Made by a program: the position numbers and the translations under genes. The notes under the pieces were generated by a model. The model searched no databases. It was not told the DNA's origin and saw only the letters and a program-made list of their open reading frames with translations. Below, piece by piece: positions 1 to 11,417 of a stretch of 64,000 nucleotides of DNA (positions are counted from its first letter, which is position 1; each line of letters starts with the position of its first letter). The DNA comes from Ditylenchus dipsaci (taxonomy: Eukaryota; Nematoda; Chromadorea; Rhabditida; Anguinidae), in NCBI GenBank assembly GCA_004194705.1, contig SADC01000228.1, forward strand, positions 108,631-172,630. Direction: 5' to 3'.

Positions 1-34
1 AAATTGAACTTAAGCAAAAGTCACTATAAAAAGG

Positions 35-729
35 GACAATACTTTTTCTCCGACTAAAACACTTTTTTCTCCGACTAAAATACTTTTTTTTCCGACTAAT
101 TTTCTTTTTTCTCCGACTAATTTTAATTCTCGACACGAAATCAACCATTTTTAAAAAATTTTGTGTGAAATTCAAGGGTGGGCAAAGACCAGATGGCTGG
201 AGACCCACTCCGGAATGGCCAAAAGGCCAAAATTATTGGTTTCTGGGGGTTTACTAAAGGGGAGTAAACTTTTTGAGAAAAATCGATTGAGCGGATCAGA
301 TTTCGGGTCCGATCGGCTCAATCGCCCACAACTCCACCCTGAACCACTCGAAACCACCATAAACCTGGAATTCTGAGCGATTAAGCCCATTAGTCCCGAA
401 ATCTGATCCGCTCAATCGGTTTTTCTCATAAAGTTTACTCCCCCTTAGTAAACCCCCAGAAAACCAATTATTTTGGCCTTTTGGCCACTCCGGAGTGGGT
501 CTCCAGCCATCTGGTCTTTGCCCACCCTTGAATTTCACACAAAAATTTTTTAAAAATGGTTGATTTCGTGTCGAGAATTAAAATTAGTCGGAGAAAAAAG
601 AAAATTAGTCGGAAAAAAAGTATTTTAGTCGGAGAAAAAAGTGTTTTAGTCGGAAATGAAATTAGTCGGAAAAAAAAATATTTTAGTCGGAAAAAAAGTG
701 TTTTAGTCGGAGAAAAAAGTATTGTCCTA
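35..729. repeat. Long foldback element with arrayed arms (element A)
   Basis: The two halves are near-perfect reverse complements around a short central spacer. The outer part of each arm is a tandem array of a ~20-bp unit around GTCGGAGAAAAAAGT (TTTTTTCTCCGAC on the left arm), with four units on the left and seven on the right. The inner part is a unique ~190-bp arm (GGGTTTACTAAAGG) flanking a core with ACCACCATAAACCTGGA. The ends read GGACAATAC...GTATTGTCC, probably next to a TA duplication. No transposase is encoded. The core is shared with the element at 30.9-31.6 kb, but the arm arrays are not. Short frames inside it are palindrome artefacts. Confidence 0.85.
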
Positions 730-1154
730 TAAGATGTCTGCGACCGAAAATAAAAATTGTTCCTGTAGAACCCCATGAAATTTTGTTGCGCAACTCGTGT
801 TACGCGGGAGTATGAGGGGAGCATAACAAAACTGAAAAGGTGAGCATCGTTCATAAAGCTTAACATCGAATTTCTAGCAAACGCCATTCTGAAAAAGAGG
901 AAGATGCAGCCAGTTCCATGATACAAGAAAATAAGGATGGCATTAGTGTTAATCCTCTTCCAAGCAAATTTCCAACCACTCCTGACAAGTCAATGAGCGA
1001 GGGACAAGTTGCAAACAAATTCGGAGTGCATATTTTAATAATAGATTCAACCTCCCAAACTCAATTTTGTCGATCTATGCAAAAAACTGTGTATCTGTTG
1101 AGAGAAGAATATGGAGCCATTCCGTTTTATTATTTAAACACAAAGTAGCACTTA

Positions 1155-1394
1155 CCGTATTTCCTCTAATATAACCACCCCCTAAATTCAAAAAACGTGT
1201 TTGTGGCGTTGTGTTTTTGACCCACTTTTCGATCACTTCTCCAAGCAAGTTACCACTCCTTCTGTAGCTCATCTCACTGACTACAAAATGGGTCATAACT
1301 TGCCTGAGAGAAGTGACGAAAAAGTGGGTCGAAAACGCAATGCCAAGAACACGATTTTGAATCAAAGGGGGTGGTTATATTAGAGGAAATACGG
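1155..1394. mobile_element. MITE inserted in a DUF229 exon, TA target duplication
   Basis: Terminal inverted repeats CCGTATTTCCTCTAATATAA / TTATATTAGAGGAAATACGG flanked by TA. The second DUF229 copy (about 42153) has the uninterrupted sequence with a single TA, so the insertion is proven by an empty site. It holds the internal core GTAGCTCATCTCA...CTACAAAATG, which recurs in other members of this family in the window. The Tc1/mariner-like class is inferred from the TA duplication. Confidence 0.92.
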
Positions 1395-1557
1395 TAATAG
1401 TCACAATAATGCGCATGCTTTATTCATGGGTGAGTCAATTTTTTACATATTTTTGAAATTCATATGTTTGCTAATCTAGGCAAGCATGCAGAACATGTCT
1501 TAAGCAGTCCGCTAAATGAAAAGCCCATAATGGCGGATGAGGGATGGACTGATTGTA

Positions 1558-1743
1558 CAGTCTACTCTCGATAAACTGGCACCCCTGGGACCAGCCTGGG
1601 GTGCCAGTTTATCGGGGGTGCCAGTTTAGTGGGATGTTACTTTGCCTAATTTCTCTGTCGGCCAGCCAAATAGGGCTTTTTCAAAGTGCCAGTTTATCGA
1701 GGGTGCCAGTTTATTGGAGTGCCAGTTTAACGAGAGTAGACTG
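1558..1743. mobile_element. Pogo/mariner-type MITE inserted in a splice donor
   Basis: Ends are CAGTCTACTCTCGATAAACT and its imperfect complement ending GAGAGTAGACTG, flanked by TA at 1556-1557 and 1744-1745. The other DUF229 copy reads GATT|GTAAGT without insertion, so the element landed inside the donor hexamer and changed it to GTACAG. The interior has repeats of GTGCCAGTTTA. CAGT ends plus TA are typical of the Tc1/mariner/pogo group. Confidence 0.9.
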
Positions 1744-1899
1744 TAAGTGCATTTATTATTAATTTTTAAAGTTTTTTTTACCGTAATTTCTCTAATTAGC
1801 CAATAAACTCTTATTATCCAACAGCCTCAAATAAGCTATTACCTTGCAGAAAAATAGTTCTGACCAAAATTCACGTGTTAATATGATTGGTTGAATGTA

Positions 1900-2287
1900 C
1901 CGTATTTGCTCTATTAAACGGCCACCCCCCGCCCCCTCCTAATTTCGAAAAAGTGTTTTAGCATCGTATTTTTGACTCATTTTGAAGACTTTTTTCAGAC
2001 AACTCACCATTCATTTTGTAGCTAGCTTATGAGAGGTAACTTGCAGTCTTCAAAACTTGGTCAAAAATGCAATGCCAAGAACATGATTTTGAACGCAAGT
2101 GGAGGTGGGGCGGGTGGACGTTGGTTGTTTAATAGAGTACCGTATAGCCTCTACCAATTCACTACGGTGGATCGGTTTCAACCCCTGAAAAATTTTGATA
2201 TTGTAAATCAAAAATGGCCTTAACTCTGAAACCCTCGTCAATAAAATGAAGAGTGGGAGATTAATAGAGGTTATACGGTGAATACGG
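1900..2287. mobile_element. TA-type MITE with a second MITE nested in its right end
   Basis: The outer element starts CCGTATTTGCTCTATTAAAC and ends ...TTTAATAGAG + AATACGG. Its right terminal repeat is split by a second element at about 2140-2278 (CCGTATAGCCTCTACC ... TTAATAGAGGTTATACGG). The same nest occurs in the other DUF229 copy (42.46-43.95 kb), so both insertions predate the duplication. Lies in an intron. Confidence 0.8.
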
Positions 2288-2721
2288 TAAATGATGCAAA
2301 ATTTAAGCCGAAACAGTCTGTCACCGCTATAAAGACAATGACACATCTTTTATTGGGTTTCAATTTCGCGAAGCCGGCTACACAACTATGATTGCTGAAG
2401 ATTGGGATTCAACGGTGTTCACATACCCTAATTGTGCCGGCTTTAACTACACTCCGGCTGACCATTACATGAGGTTAGGTTTTGATTGTATTTCAAAAAA
2501 GTTTTCAAAACTTTTATTGCAGACCTTTCCAACTACGCGCAGAAAAGGATATTGAAGGAGCAGGAGACTTTATTTTCAGAAACTTTAACAATGATCGTTG
2601 CAAGGAGTCCTACACTCACTTACTTAAGTATTTCCGACAGTATGTGGACATTTATGACCATGTCCAAGATAAATTCAGCATCACTTGGGTAAGCTTATTA
2701 AATTTACTGATACGGTTAAAG

Positions 2722-2866
2722 GACCATTTCCGTTGCTGGCAATAGAAATTTCACATTCTTTTTAATACGAAAATGTTGAACATCAATTTTGGAGTAAAAA
2801 AGTGTGAAATTTTTATTGCCGGCAACAGGCAAGGTCCTTTAACTGTATATTTTATTTGTACGATGA
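2722..2866. mobile_element. Small foldback MITE shared by both DUF229 copies
   Basis: Inverted ends GGTTAAAGGACCATTTCCG and CAAGGTCCTTTAACTG, with a TTTCACA/TGTGAAA inner palindrome. An orthologous insertion sits at about 44366-44500. Related ends, AAAGGACCATNGCCG, appear at 10.56/11.57 kb and 46.5 kb. No coding content. Confidence 0.75.
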
Positions 2867-3034
2867 ACATACTCAGACTAAAATAGGTAAAGAACTACAA
2901 GACATTTTTAGTGTAGTGGCTTAGCCGCAGATGCTACAATATGTCGCTACTGGTTATATGCCACATGTCGACTTTGCCTTTTTGATGGATTGATTATTCA
3001 TTTACTGAAAAAAAATTCTGAAAATATTATATAT

Positions 3035-3325
3035 CAGGGCTGTACCGGATATCCGATATCCGGCACTTTTTGACATCCGATATCCGGTATCCGATATCCG
3101 AAAAAATGGCCGATTTTCGGAAATTTTTTTTAAAACTTTTTTGAAATTTAGAAAAATTTTTCAATTTTTTTTTTCAAAATTTTATCAAAAATATCCGAAA
3201 TCCGATATCCGATAACCGATATCCGGCACTTTTTCATATCCGGTATCCGATATCCGATCCGATATTTTTCCATATCCGGTATCCGATATCCGATCCGATA
3301 TTTTTTGGTATCCGGTACAGCCCTG
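3035..3325. mobile_element. hAT-type MITE with TTATATAT target duplication
   Basis: Ends CAGGGCTGTACCGGATA / TATCCGGTACAGCCCTG lie between perfect 8-bp direct repeats TTATATAT (3027-3034, 3326-3333). The interior is a simple mirrored run of ATCCGATATCCGGTATCC-type units. The 8-bp duplication and CAGGG end mark it as hAT superfamily. Absent from the paralogous intron near 44.6 kb. Confidence 0.92.
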
Positions 3326-3339
3326 TTATATATAATATT

Positions 3340-3580
3340 CTCAATTCTGATGCATTGGCCACAATGGAGGGCGAGGTATGAGATGCGAGGTGCATTGTTA
3401 GTTTCAAAAAAAATTATTTTAAATATCTGATAGTGGAAAATTTGTTTAATTCAGTATCAGACCTTAAAAATAGGTCAAAAAACTTTTCAGATCAGTTAAA
3501 CGACAAAAACTCGCTGAGCTACATTACCTCAAATACCTCGACCACGCACCTCCCACCTCCATTGTGGCCACCGTATGAAT
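3340..3580. repeat. Inverted-repeat element CCACAATGGAGG
   Basis: Arms GGCCACAATGGAGG...GAGGTATGAGATGCGAGGTG and the complementary CACGCACCTCCCACCTCCATTGTGGCC enclose about 130 bp without coding content. It is missing from the second DUF229 copy, so it inserted after the duplication. Target duplication not resolved. Confidence 0.65.
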
Positions 3581-4043
3581 GTTTTTTACGGTTTTAACTT
3601 TTTAACATTCATTTTTACAATGTTAAAATAATTATTCAGATTCCTGCCTCCAACTGTCTACTTTGAAAGAGCATTGTCAGAGGCATTAAATTAATCTAAC
3701 ATAAGGTCAAAACGTTACAGTAAAAAGATTTTTTCGAATTTGCAGACACTGTTTTTGAAAGCACGGGTATGCTTCTTCGAAGAACACCTCTGAACCTCTG
3801 AAGATAGATCATACAGACTTATCTTCCTTAATTAAAAAAAACTCTCTTGAAGGTACAAAAACAAAACACGGAAACCTGAACAGAACTAAAAAGTTGATCT
3901 TAAGGATTTTTATAGATGCTTAAGTGGTGCTTATATTTAGTTATTAATAAAAACAGGGGATTAAAAAAAAGTGACGATTGCTAGCCGGTTTTTTAATAGT
4001 AACAACCAAATTTCCCTGTCATAAATAGCTGATATACATTTTA

Positions 4044-4391
4044 GATAGTGAGTCTGCCCACAAATCACACTTGTTAAAAAAGTTTAGACAACTGAGAAAA
4101 ATACCGAAATTCAGGAACTTGTTCATCCAATCATCACTAAATGATGCTAGCCGAAAACACCAATTTGAGCAACGACAGCAATGTCGAAAACTTAATGCTG
4201 ATGGACAGACTGTTCGTATTTTCAAGGGCAAAATTACACCAATCAAAAGCAAGGACACAGATAAATATGCTCATGGCAACAAACCACTTATTGATCACCC
4301 CCTCTTTCACACCAACAACGACTTCCGTGTCCCCCTGGGTGAAATTACAAGATTCCATGGCAATTCGAATCTTCTAATCACCGACTACTAA
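4044..4391 (+). other. Open frame after the break in DUF229 homology
   Basis: An acceptor TTTTAG shared with the DUF229 gene opens a 115-codon frame (ending TAA at 4389-4391) with an amphipathic, basic composition (LLKKFRQLRKIPKFR, then VRIFKGKITPIK). It does not match the DUF229 exon at the same place in the other copy; homology ends after ATAGTGAGTCTG. In the DUF229 phase the sequence stops almost at once. It could be an exon brought next to the truncated duplicate or a chance frame. Product not recognised. Confidence 0.25.
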
Positions 4392-4704
4392 ACAACAACA
4401 ACATGGATAAATTTCCCTTCCTGCCAAACGACTGCTTTCGAAAAGGACTAGACAAAGATGAAAGTTGACCAAAGTTGTGGATCACCATCAAATTTCAGCT
4501 CTCCTTCACCTAACGGCTTACGAAATACATTGTTTATTGTGGATAGACTCATCATGGAATGCCACTTTCTTTTTTTTCGGATGAAGGAAAACTCTTTAAA
4601 TTACCTACTGATTACAAATTATGTACTTGAATTTTCATGGATTTTAGTCGCGTATTTACGCATTCATTATACGTAAACAATGAATAATAAAAAAATAAAT
4701 AAAA

Positions 4705-5716
4705 TTTGCGCGCTGACATTTGCGCGCCAGAATACATTTTCATATCTGGACTTCAAGTGAACCACTAGATCAGATAACCGAGATGGTGGATGAACCACCA
4801 GCTCAGTAATTTTTCCACCTAACAAGTACATCAACCATCGGGTTAGTAGGTGGATAAACTAAATTTAACTTCGAGTCAAGCGGGTTTTATGTGTGTACCT
4901 CATCCAAAACCATGAGCAATTTTTTAAAAAACCAAAATACATTTTTATCAGACAAATTACCAGTGGACTCGGGACAGACCCTTCCCGGACTGCTAGAAAA
5001 AGTAGATTTACCGTATTTTCTATGTTATAATTAACCCCGCACTAAATATTTCCAAATTAATATTTTTTTGTCCGGTCAAAGGCTCTTATCATTCCAAATG
5101 TTTTTCTATAACCCAGTCTTAATCCTACTAGATAATCCCGCACCAACCGAGTCAATTGGTCGCACATTCGGTGTGAAATTATTTTCATGCTTTTCGAGTG
5201 CCAAAACTTGTTTTTACCACTGATTCGAGCATTCGAAAGAAAATTTTGATATTATTAAAATGCCATTTGATAAGGTATTTTATGAGTCTTCGTAAAACTG
5301 CTCGAATGGTAGTTCTTTATCTAAAAATTATCTTGAGATTATTGAAGCAAGTACACGAAAAATCTTTCTGAAGTAAAAAATATTGGGAAAAATTGCCACA
5401 GGTGAATATCCAGATTGCCACTTGTACCCGAATATGGATTGAGTGGACCAAAACCGTTAACTCGCTTATTTCAACCTCTCCACTAGTATTCATATACGAG
5501 ATATATCCATCCATCCACTATCTCGGCATTAGGTACCGCTACCTGGGTACTACTTCCTTAGGACTGAGTACCTTAACTTGTAACCTCAAAAATTTAGAGG
5601 GTGAATTTACCGCCACCCAAACATTGGTGATTTGGTGGCGCTGATCTAGTGGTTCACTTGAAGTCCAGATATGAAAATGTATTCTGGCGCGCAAATGTCG
5701 TGGCGCGCAAATGTCG
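4705..5716. mobile_element. 1-kb inverted-repeat transposon
   Basis: Left arm (about 4715-4790) and right arm (5636-5716) are reverse complements containing CCAGAATACATTTTCATATC and CTTCAAGTGAACCACTAGAT, ending in repeated TTTGCGCGCCA / TGGCGCGCAAA. The ~850-bp interior encodes nothing convincing. A lone copy of one arm lies at 22.48-22.54 kb. Superfamily not assigned. Confidence 0.75.
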
Positions 5717-7855
5717 GATAACCACTCAGGGCTACAAAAAATATTATTAAGAATTTTTTTATTGATCTTTTTTTGTTCTTAAAAATAGCCTTGAAAATAC
5801 TTCGGGAACTTTTTGGACACCAGTTAGCACTTTTGGAGAGAATTTTACTCTACTATCTTAAACAATATCACCGATAAGATAGCAGTTTCGAAATGCAGCC
5901 TTTAGCTGCATCACCCTGCAATTAAAGGCTGAGGTACAGAATCCCGCCTGGTCCGAAAATAGACAAAACGGGGATGAAAATTTGTGTCACACACTGCACA
6001 AGCATACTCTTTTAAATTTCAACTGTTATGTTCATAGCTTTTTAAACGCTTAGAAATTGCAACCAGCCTATATAGGTACTTTACAGCTATCATCCATTTT
6101 TTTTATTTCAAAACTAATCAAGCCAAAGATGAGCTAGAAATATTAGCCATGTATTGGCCATTAATACAGTTTAATCATCTAAAACTATTTTTTTTGTCAA
6201 CTATTTTGTTAGTGTTAAATAAATTGTTAGTGTTACAGTGAACCCTCAATTTAACGGCCCACTTGAGACCAACCCAAAAATCGAGTTTATCGCTGAACAA
6301 ATGTTTAAGGAAACCGTTATATCGAGCGAGGGCTTACTATAAAAGATCAAAAATCAGCGGTAAAGGTAATTTACTTTCAGCAAAAAATACCAACTACGTT
6401 CAGCAGACAATACTCATCAAGATTAACAGTTCCTTATTGCTTTTGTATACCTTATAAATTTAGTCATCACACCTCAGTCAATTTATTCGTTGACTTCTTC
6501 CTTCGTTCCCGTCTGTGTGTTTTCTTATTTAATTTGAGTGGGATCCACTCTTAATTATCTAGGTACCATATCTCAATCTATCTGAAAATGCATTTGATTC
6601 CAATGTATTCCAATTCATTGCTTCACTGTCACTGAATTAGTGAAGCGCTGCTATGAGAAGGGACATGTATACCCAGGGATAATTACCTGCGAGGTATCAG
6701 GGTTGGCGCATTTACCATTATTGATGTGGTACAGCCCATAGTCCCAATATAGTGTACCTTTATTCTATTTTCTAATGACTAGAATATAGCGTGGTCTGAC
6801 TGTAGTAGGCAATACATCATATATAAGAAATTTATTGACAAGTATTTCAGAAACCTAACAAGCAAATAATCAATAACAACTTCACATATAGCCATAACTA
6901 GAAGCATGAGCATTGACACAGCAGAATGAAAAGGACTTAAATGGTAGCAAGGATCAGTACTGGGTGTGCTTGAAAGGACCATACTTGCAGCAGCAAGCCT
7001 GACAACTGACAGATAGATAATAAAAGTGTGTCTTGGCCTGAAATTAAGCTTGTTAAAATTTATTTCGAGAAAGTTAAATGCCTACTACCCACGTACGCAC
7101 ATTTGCATTCACATTAAAACCTTCAACATACCTCTTTAAAGGGGCATGGTACGCTAATTCCTTTTTCGACTCGAGTACTTATAATTCCGTAATTTTTAAA
7201 AGTATCTTGGGACAGTTCTTCCTATCCTTGCATTAAAATGTAATATATTTTCAAATACTAACGAGTAAAAACAACTAGAAGCTATTAATCTGCCCGTGAC
7301 CGTTATTTTTGTCGGGTGTAACAGAATTTTGCAGCAAATTTTTGTAATCTTGCAGCAAATTCACGTATTTAAAAAAAAGTAATTTTAGGGCCAAATTTTG
7401 TATTGGGATATTGGGTGGGTCTGTTTTAAATTATTAGTTTTTTTTGTTTTTGGGTTTAAAAATGGCCGAAAATATTTATTGGGTTTAAGCAAATCTACAT
7501 CTCTACTTCAGGCCCTTCTGAAATAGCTGGGTTGGAAGATAGGCTGGAATAGAACCGAAAATTTAGTAGACAATGCAGACAAAAAGTTATCGAAAATTCA
7601 GAAACCCTATTTTATCGATTCTCAGTAAATTTTGTAAAATTTACGAGTTTTTTCTTTGATAAATACAACAAAGAGCAGATCACAGGCATTTTTCGATTGT
7701 CTTAGCACATTTTATATGTTTTTAAATTTTGTAAAACCAGTTTTTCTTAGCTTTTAAAAATGAACAAAAGGACTTTAAGGAATTTTAAGAACTATGGAAA
7801 TTTTTTTCCGAGAAGGACCTGATTTCCTGTCACCTGTCTCATTCCATTAGCTATG
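5717..7855. other. Intergenic, no gene seen
   Basis: AT-rich sequence without a frame that looks coding. About 6236-6350 holds one end of a CAGT-type element (CAGTGAACCCTCAATTTAAC). I see no other structure I can support. Confidence 0.5.
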
Positions 7856-7863
7856 AGCAGGCC

Positions 7864-8275
7864 GGTACTAGTTCGGTTTAGCCCACACCTCTTATTTTTC
7901 CATTTTTCGCGTTTTTTTTTTATTTCGTTTATTTTTTGTTTTTTCACACATGGAAGAACATGGAAGATTCAATTTGAGACCACAAACAATACGTAATATC
8001 ATTGCCACTAAACTTTTTACGCCAAACGAAATCAGAAACATAACTGCGAAAAACTGATCTATGCGTGCCATATTCACACTTGTGATGACGTTTGAACTTC
8101 TGCAAGTGGATTCAATTGTTTCTGATTTTGTTTGGCGTAAAAAGTTTAGTGGCAATGATATTATGTATTGTTTGTGGTCTCAAATTTCTGAAATGTACAT
8201 TGTTGAGTAATAAAGGATTATTTTGTAATAAAAAATAGAAAAAATGAGAGGTGTGGGCTAAACCGAACTAGTACC
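7864..8275. mobile_element. Foldback element with 8-bp AGCAGGCC duplication
   Basis: Ends GGTACTAGTTCGGTTTAGCC / GGCTAAACCGAACTAGTACC are flanked by perfect 8-bp repeats AGCAGGCC (7856-7863, 8276-8283). Inner arms carry ATTGCCACTAAACTTTTTAC and its complement. The long frame on the minus strand inside is a palindrome artefact. The 8-bp duplication suggests hAT or P-like, but the GGTA end is atypical for hAT. Confidence 0.85.
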
Positions 8276-8330
8276 AGCAGGCCCGCTTAACTGTAGATGC
8301 ATGAGAAAAAAAATAGTAAAAGTATTACAT

Positions 8331-9844
8331 TCAGTCCTCTTCCTCTGCATCTTTTTTTCTCTGTTTGGATTGCTTTTTCATTAAATCGCGAGCTTTCTCC
8401 AGTTTCTCTCTAGCTGTAAATAAGTTTTAATTTGAGTACCATGAGAACACAAGAAAATAAATGCCATACTTGCATATGTCCAGTATCCTGTTATCTCTCC
8501 TCTTGGTCTCTCTACTGGGTTCGCCCGCTTCATCCTTGAGTCCTTGTAATTATTACACAGTGAGTCCCGTTTTTTTATGTATTCTTCTTCTCTTTCAACC
8601 TTAAAAAATTATATGAAGTCTTAGGTGGTGCTACAGTCAACCCTCAATAAGCCGCATTTTTCTCACATATTTTTTTAATTGCACTTTTTGGCGACTTGGA
8701 ATAAAAGTGTTACATCGAGGTCTAGGTATGAGGTGATGAGGCTTTCAAAACTGCATCAGAATTTACAATATTAAGGGACCATCTTTCCAGTGTTAAAAGA
8801 TTTAATCGGAGTGTCTAAGTTTTTGCCCCTTTACACCCTTGCTTACCCTTTTAGAAAATGATAAAAACCTGGATCAAATAATTTAAAACATCGATCAAAT
8901 ACATGAGATGTACCCTAAAATCCAAAAATATTTAGTTCCTTCATACTCGGATTTTTTTTGATAAGTAACCTAAAATCACCTCCTAAACTCATCTTTCTGT
9001 TCAACAGCATAAAAAAGCATTTATAAACAGACGCATAGGGACATCCTTTAGACACAAATCACTCAAAAATGATTCTGAATGCATGAAAAAAGCATGCACA
9101 CCAGAGTGTCTATGTGCGGTAGGCTGCAGAAAGTAAAATCCTGTTTAAAATGTATGACTTTTACTTTTATTTGACCTAAAAAGGTAAAATTCAGTGCGAA
9201 GTATCCTAAAAGCCCATTTATTCTCAGGGGTTGCAGGCAGGATTTTTTGACAAAAATTTAAATCTAGAAATTTTTTTCATCATGTTGAGAAGAAAAATGA
9301 GCTTAGGCGGTAATATTGGGTCACTTTTCGAAAAATCCGACGTAGAACTAAAGAAATGTCAAATAATTTTGTGTGACGAATTCAAATTCGAAGGCTGAAC
9401 ATGTAGTTCGGAGCGGTAAACGCATATTTTGAGGAAGCAAAACTCATTTACAGCCATTTCGCTATAATACTCATCTATCTTAAATTATTAAAAAAAGAGA
9501 CCTTCCAGAAATAGTAGTTTGACAGCACTCCGTCAAGGGCATTGGTTTTGGGGTTTACCAAGAATACAAAAGCCAGAAAGAGAACGTGTTTTATCTTATT
9601 TCTTTTGATGAGCTCATTCAGCTTGGTCCAATCTGTACCATACCACATGGCCTGGTACAGGGCTAGATTTTTTTGGTTTCGGCATCTTTTGCTGAGTGTG
9701 CAATTCTCCACTCAAACAAGTGCATCAGGTTAGCTGAAAAAGAATGAATAAAACAAAAGGCAAAATCCTAAGCCACCTGCTGTAGCCATAGAGTCACATG
9801 CGTCAGAAGCGCTTGGCTTCACTGCATCTTCTATTGGAACTTCA
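8331..9844 (-). CDS. Unrecognised gene, last four exons
   Basis: Minus-strand exons: 9844-9777, 9733-9502, 8599-8470 and 8413-8331 (TGA at 8331-8333). Splice phases agree at exons 1-2 and 3-4. Exon 2 starts ANLMHLFEWRIAHSAKD and needs one frame change before LYQAMWYGTDWTKLNELI and a hydrophobic stretch (HVLFLAFVFLV). Exon 3 has CNNYKDSRMKRANPVERP and GEITGYWTYA. Exon 4 is a highly charged helical tail (REKLEKARDLMKKQSK...EEED). Upstream exons were not found and may be hidden by the transposon at 10.1 kb. I do not recognise the family; the charged C-terminus may form a coiled coil. Confidence 0.5.
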
Positions 9845-10632
9845 CTGCCAACAAAGTTAAAAATCTTAAAAAAATGTATTCTAAATCCTTCAGTTGTACA
9901 GAGTGTAACGAGAAGTTCAGTCTTTTGAAAATGGACATAATTTTTTTTCAGGCCACCGCATAATAATGTCATCTCGCCTATAATATACCATTGTATATCG
10001 AAAAAAAAGTATCCCTAAATTCTGTGTCAATCTGTGAGATCAGACTTTTGGAAAACGGCCTAGAAAAAAATCATGAACAAAACAAATCTGACTGAATTTT
10101 TGTACATTCCGGAATTAAATTGTTTTAGTCTACTGAATTTTAGGTACAGTCAACTCTCAATTTAAGAAACCCACAAAAAGTTCGTTCCGGCCTAAGATCC
10201 GACACTTTTTTCATTTCAAATTACAGAGCCTTTTGCCAAACGTGATACATCAGTTTAGTCATAAATATCGTGAGGATTGTGATTTCGCCGGTCATTTTTT
10301 GTAAATAATAACATTTTACCAAAAAGACCTGCGCCTCTTGATTTAACGAAAAAAATTCGAAAAAACGGGTTCGTTAGATCGAGAGGCGCATGTCTTTTTT
10401 GGTAAAACTGTTATTATTTACAAAAAATGACCGGCAAAATCAGAATCCTTACGATGTTTCTGACTAGACTGATGAATCAATTCGACAAAAGGCTTTTGAA
10501 TTTGAGTTAAAAAGAAGTGTCGTACCCTAGGCAGGAACGAACTTTTTGGACGTGCTTTAAAGGACCATCGCCGTTGATGACATGAGCAATATAGAGTTTT
10601 TAAGTTCGCGGAGGACACCTCCTTTATGGAGA

Positions 10633-10871
10633 CAGGTCAGTTCGCCCGGTCAGTTCGCCCCAGATCAGTTCGCCCCGTTTTTAAAAATGACCATTATGTC
10701 ACAAAAACAAACCCGAACTTATTTTTTAGTTTTTTGTAGTTCGGGAACACGTTGAGTCCGTCCTAACATACGCTGGCCTACCCTTGCTAAGCCTAAGCCT
10801 AAAACAAAAACGGGGCGAATTGATCGTGGGGCGAACTGACCGGGCGAACTGATCATGGGGCGAACTGACCG
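10633..10871. repeat. Foldback with GTCAGTTCGCCCC arrays
   Basis: Left arm carries three tandem copies of GGTCAGTTCGCCC(C) and the right arm about four copies of the complement GGGGCGAACTGACC, around a ~130-bp centre. Same architecture as element A but a different repeat unit. Confidence 0.8.
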
Positions 10872-10995
10872 TACACCCTCCTTTATTTCGAAAAATATTT
10901 TTCAAAATTGAGAACATTCACTAGTCAAGCTTAACGTTGCTTGACCATATCAGATCGGACGACGCCGCCGTCTTTCATTGATCTATAAGATACTA

Positions 10996-11417
10996 CAGGG
11001 TGTGTCTAAAAACCTGGACACTTTTAAATTATGCTTGTTTTTATTTGAATTTTAATTTTTTCGATTAATTTTTTACAGGTTGTTGCTTTGTAATGCTGTT
11101 GAATTATTACTGTTGAATTTTTATTAAATTTGGTGTAACAAGAATGGACAGTTGAAGCCCTAGGTCAAAAGGTCAGCTTCAAGTGCGAGCTTACGCATAT
11201 GCGAAGCAATCACTTAGTGAGTTAGCCCTGTGCAGCGAGCCACGTTAATCTCACGCTTAGAGAGCTAGACCCTGGGGCAGAATGAGAGAACTCGGAACCG
11301 GCCTCACAACTGTTATTTCAACATCTTTGATTGAACCAACAGAAAAATTATTTCAGGCGGTGCGCGCGAGCCCTTGACGAAATTTTCGAAAGTGTCCGTG
11401 TTTTTCGACACACCCTG
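10996..11417. mobile_element. Mariner-like MITE CAGGGTGTGTCTAAAAA
   Basis: Ends CAGGGTGTGTCTAAAAACC and TTTTTCGACACACCCTG are flanked by TA (10994-10995, 11418-11419). The subterminal TGGACACTTT/AAAGTGTCC is also inverted. A partial relative lies at about 14600-14672. CAGGGTGT(G)NC ends are typical of mariner-type elements. No coding content left. Confidence 0.85.

Larger units (their letters stand above)
878..2688 (+). pseudogene. DUF229 (sulfatase-like) gene, partial duplicate, broken
   Basis: DUF229 proteins have an alkaline-phosphatase/sulfatase fold; their substrate is unknown. Exons matched to the fuller gene at 38.4-48.1 kb: 878-1429 (interrupted), 1480-1554, 2317-2473 and 2523-2688. 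The first has the N-terminal catalytic-strand motif (VHILIIDSTSQTQF, then LREEYGAIPF). The third has AGYTTMIAEDW and PADHYMR, and the fourth reads PFQLRAEKDIE to DKFSITW. Phases agree across exons 3 and 4. A MITE and a 2-base insertion disrupt the first exon and another MITE sits in its second donor. After a further intron, homology stops near 4055, and the first two and last exons are missing. Exons 3 and 4 read cleanly here, whereas they are frameshifted in the second copy. Probably an inactive partial duplicate; the family is certain. Confidence 0.8.

Noticed and set aside
172..926. Overlapping open frames of 70-150 codons on both strands at the left edge
   Set aside because: They lie in the palindromic arms and arrays of foldback element A; the same sequence is read twice in mirror image, with low-complexity peptides.
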